7,502 nucleotides of DNA from assembly GCA_012519465.1 (NCBI GenBank), contig JAAYQD010000320.1:1-7502 (forward strand), given 5' to 3'. Source of the stretch: Candidatus Cloacimonadota bacterium. Lineage in GTDB: Bacteria > Cloacimonadota > Cloacimonadia > Cloacimonadales > Cloacimonadaceae. Positions 6,826-7,502 of this stretch are shown here, one piece after another; within the stretch, counting starts at the first letter, position 1; every line of letters starts with the position of its first letter. The notes beneath the pieces are model-generated. The model saw only the letters and a list, made by a program, of their open reading frames with translations, did no database searches and was not told where the DNA came from. Both the position numbers and the translations under genes were made by a program.

Positions 6826-6831
6826 ATTATA
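6826..6831 (-). promoter_or_regulatory. Possible -10 element before ATP-grasp paralogue 2
   Basis: A consensus TATAAT occurs on the minus strand 43 bases before the start codon, in the 87-base gap after paralogue 3. The hexamer 17 bases upstream is ATAACC, so the -35 is weak. A small inverted repeat (ACCC 6837-6840, GGGT 6845-6848) lies between the two. If real, this promoter would drive paralogue 2 and perhaps the whole downstream unit. Confidence 0.35.
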
Positions 6832-6869
6832 AGGATACCCTTGAGGGTGGTTATTAATTAGCGGCAAAC

Positions 6870-7502
6870 CTAGGTTTCATTAATCAGGTTTGAAGGGTTA
6901 ATTGTTGGGATTGGTCTATCAAAACCCCGCAACCTTAAAAACTCTACAAATTCGTCGTCAATGAGAACCGGAGAAGAAAGTTGCATTGATCTTAACGCGG
7001 GGAACCTTGTATTAACCTCAATGATTTTTATACCTTCGGGTGTAAATGCTATATCAAGCCCCCCATATTCCAGGTAGTTAATCTCATTTAAAAGATCAGC
7101 TATAGCTCTTTTTTTGGCATCCCAATCCGGGATCATAAACCCTGTAATGGTACGCTCAGTCACTGGATGTGTATCAATATCGACTCTTTTTCCTCTTAAT
7201 ATATATGCTTGGATCAACTGACCAGTCTCCTGATCTATGATGGCAGCCAAGCCTCCTCCCGAAGTGTTGTCCACGAAGGTGTCTGAAGAAGCCCCAAAAC
7301 GATGGAACATCCTGATTGCTTTTAATGTGCCATTTTTTGTTTTGAAAAAGATAATTCTGATTGTGTTCAGGCTGGAGGGGTTAAAGCGTTGTGCATACGC
7401 CTCGTTGATTAACACATTGTTTATTATGGCACTGCCCATTTTTTTTATCCGTTGTATGCTTTCTTCCGTTAATGTGTTGGATATCATAAATATTCCCTCG
7501 CC
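6870..7502 (-). CDS. Sugar-transfer-associated ATP-grasp protein, paralogue 3 (5' end cut by window edge)
   Basis: The frame is open from the right edge (first visible codon GGC at 7502-7500) to TAG at 6870-6872, giving 210 residues of the C-terminal ATP-grasp part. It begins in GEGIF, which corresponds to residue 174 of paralogue 2, so about 173 N-terminal residues lie outside the window. The ATG at 7487 is internal, not the true start. Visible motifs are PSSLNTIR, DNTSGGG, HPVTE (the Gly of HPVTG is replaced), IPDWD, GGLDIAF and the terminal EVN. The visible sequence resembles paralogue 1 more than paralogue 2. Relative to paralogue 2 it carries a C-terminal extension of about 16 residues after RGF (DRPIPTINPSNLINET). 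The substrate is unknown; an envelope-polymer context is likely for the family. Confidence 0.88.
   Translation of the reverse strand, partial: GEGIFMISNTLTEESIQRIKKMGSAIINNVLINEAYAQRFNPSSLNTIRIIFFKTKNGTLKAIRMFHRFGASSDTFVDNTSGGGLAAIIDQETGQLIQAYILRGKRVDIDTHPVTERTITGFMIPDWDAKKRAIADLLNEINYLEYGGLDIAFTPEGIKIIEVNTRFPALRSMQLSSPVLIDDEFVEFLRLRGFDRPIPTINPSNLINET

Noticed and set aside
6837..6848. ACCC-TTGA-GGGT inverted repeat after ATP-grasp paralogue 3 as a terminator
   Set aside because: The stem has only four strong pairs and no T-run follows in the direction of transcription.
6870..7487. Treating the ATG at 7487 as the start of ATP-grasp paralogue 3
   Set aside because: The frame continues open to the window edge and encodes GEGIF, a conserved internal ATP-grasp motif, directly upstream. 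The gene therefore begins outside the window.

Overview
The window is a compact, bacterial-type gene block in which every supportable gene lies on the minus strand, so transcription runs from high to low coordinates. No rRNA, tRNA, mobile element or CRISPR array was seen, so the host cannot be fixed. Moderate GC, strong Shine-Dalgarno sequences before several genes, and a leucine-rich-repeat/chitobiase-like/CotH architecture suggest an anaerobic, environmental, possibly Cloacimonadota- or Fibrobacterota-like bacterium. That placement is a guess from protein style only.

Layout in transcription order: (1) the 3' part of a sugar-transfer-associated ATP-grasp protein (6870-7502, cut by the right edge); (2) a complete second ATP-grasp paralogue (5682-6782); (3) a DUF4956-type membrane protein (4906-5610); (4) a VTC-domain polyphosphate polymerase (4156-4902); (5) a membrane-anchored or secreted leucine-rich-repeat protein that breaks off inside a chitobiase-C-terminal-like domain (2756-4168); (6) a CotH-type kinase ORF that picks up that domain in the -1 frame (1203-2753); (7) a third ATP-grasp paralogue (1-1040, last ~22 residues cut by the left edge). 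The two terminal genes are partial only because of the window edges.

Genes 3 to 6 look like one translationally coupled unit (71-nt leader, 3-nt gap, 13-nt overlap, then a frameshift junction). VTC polyphosphate polymerase, DUF4956 membrane protein and CotH kinase form a recognisable combination. Here it suggests membrane-associated polyphosphate synthesis linked to an envelope or surface phosphorylation step, with the LRR region as a possible targeting module. The unit sits inside an array of at least three ATP-grasp paralogues of the type found in exopolysaccharide loci, so a cell-envelope or extracellular-polymer role is plausible but inferred.

The most notable single observation is that the LRR and CotH reading frames appear to be two halves of one gene. 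The chitobiase-like domain is divided exactly at the junction, the second half has no signal sequence and no ribosome binding site, and one extra base in the CCCC run at 2760-2763 would fuse them.
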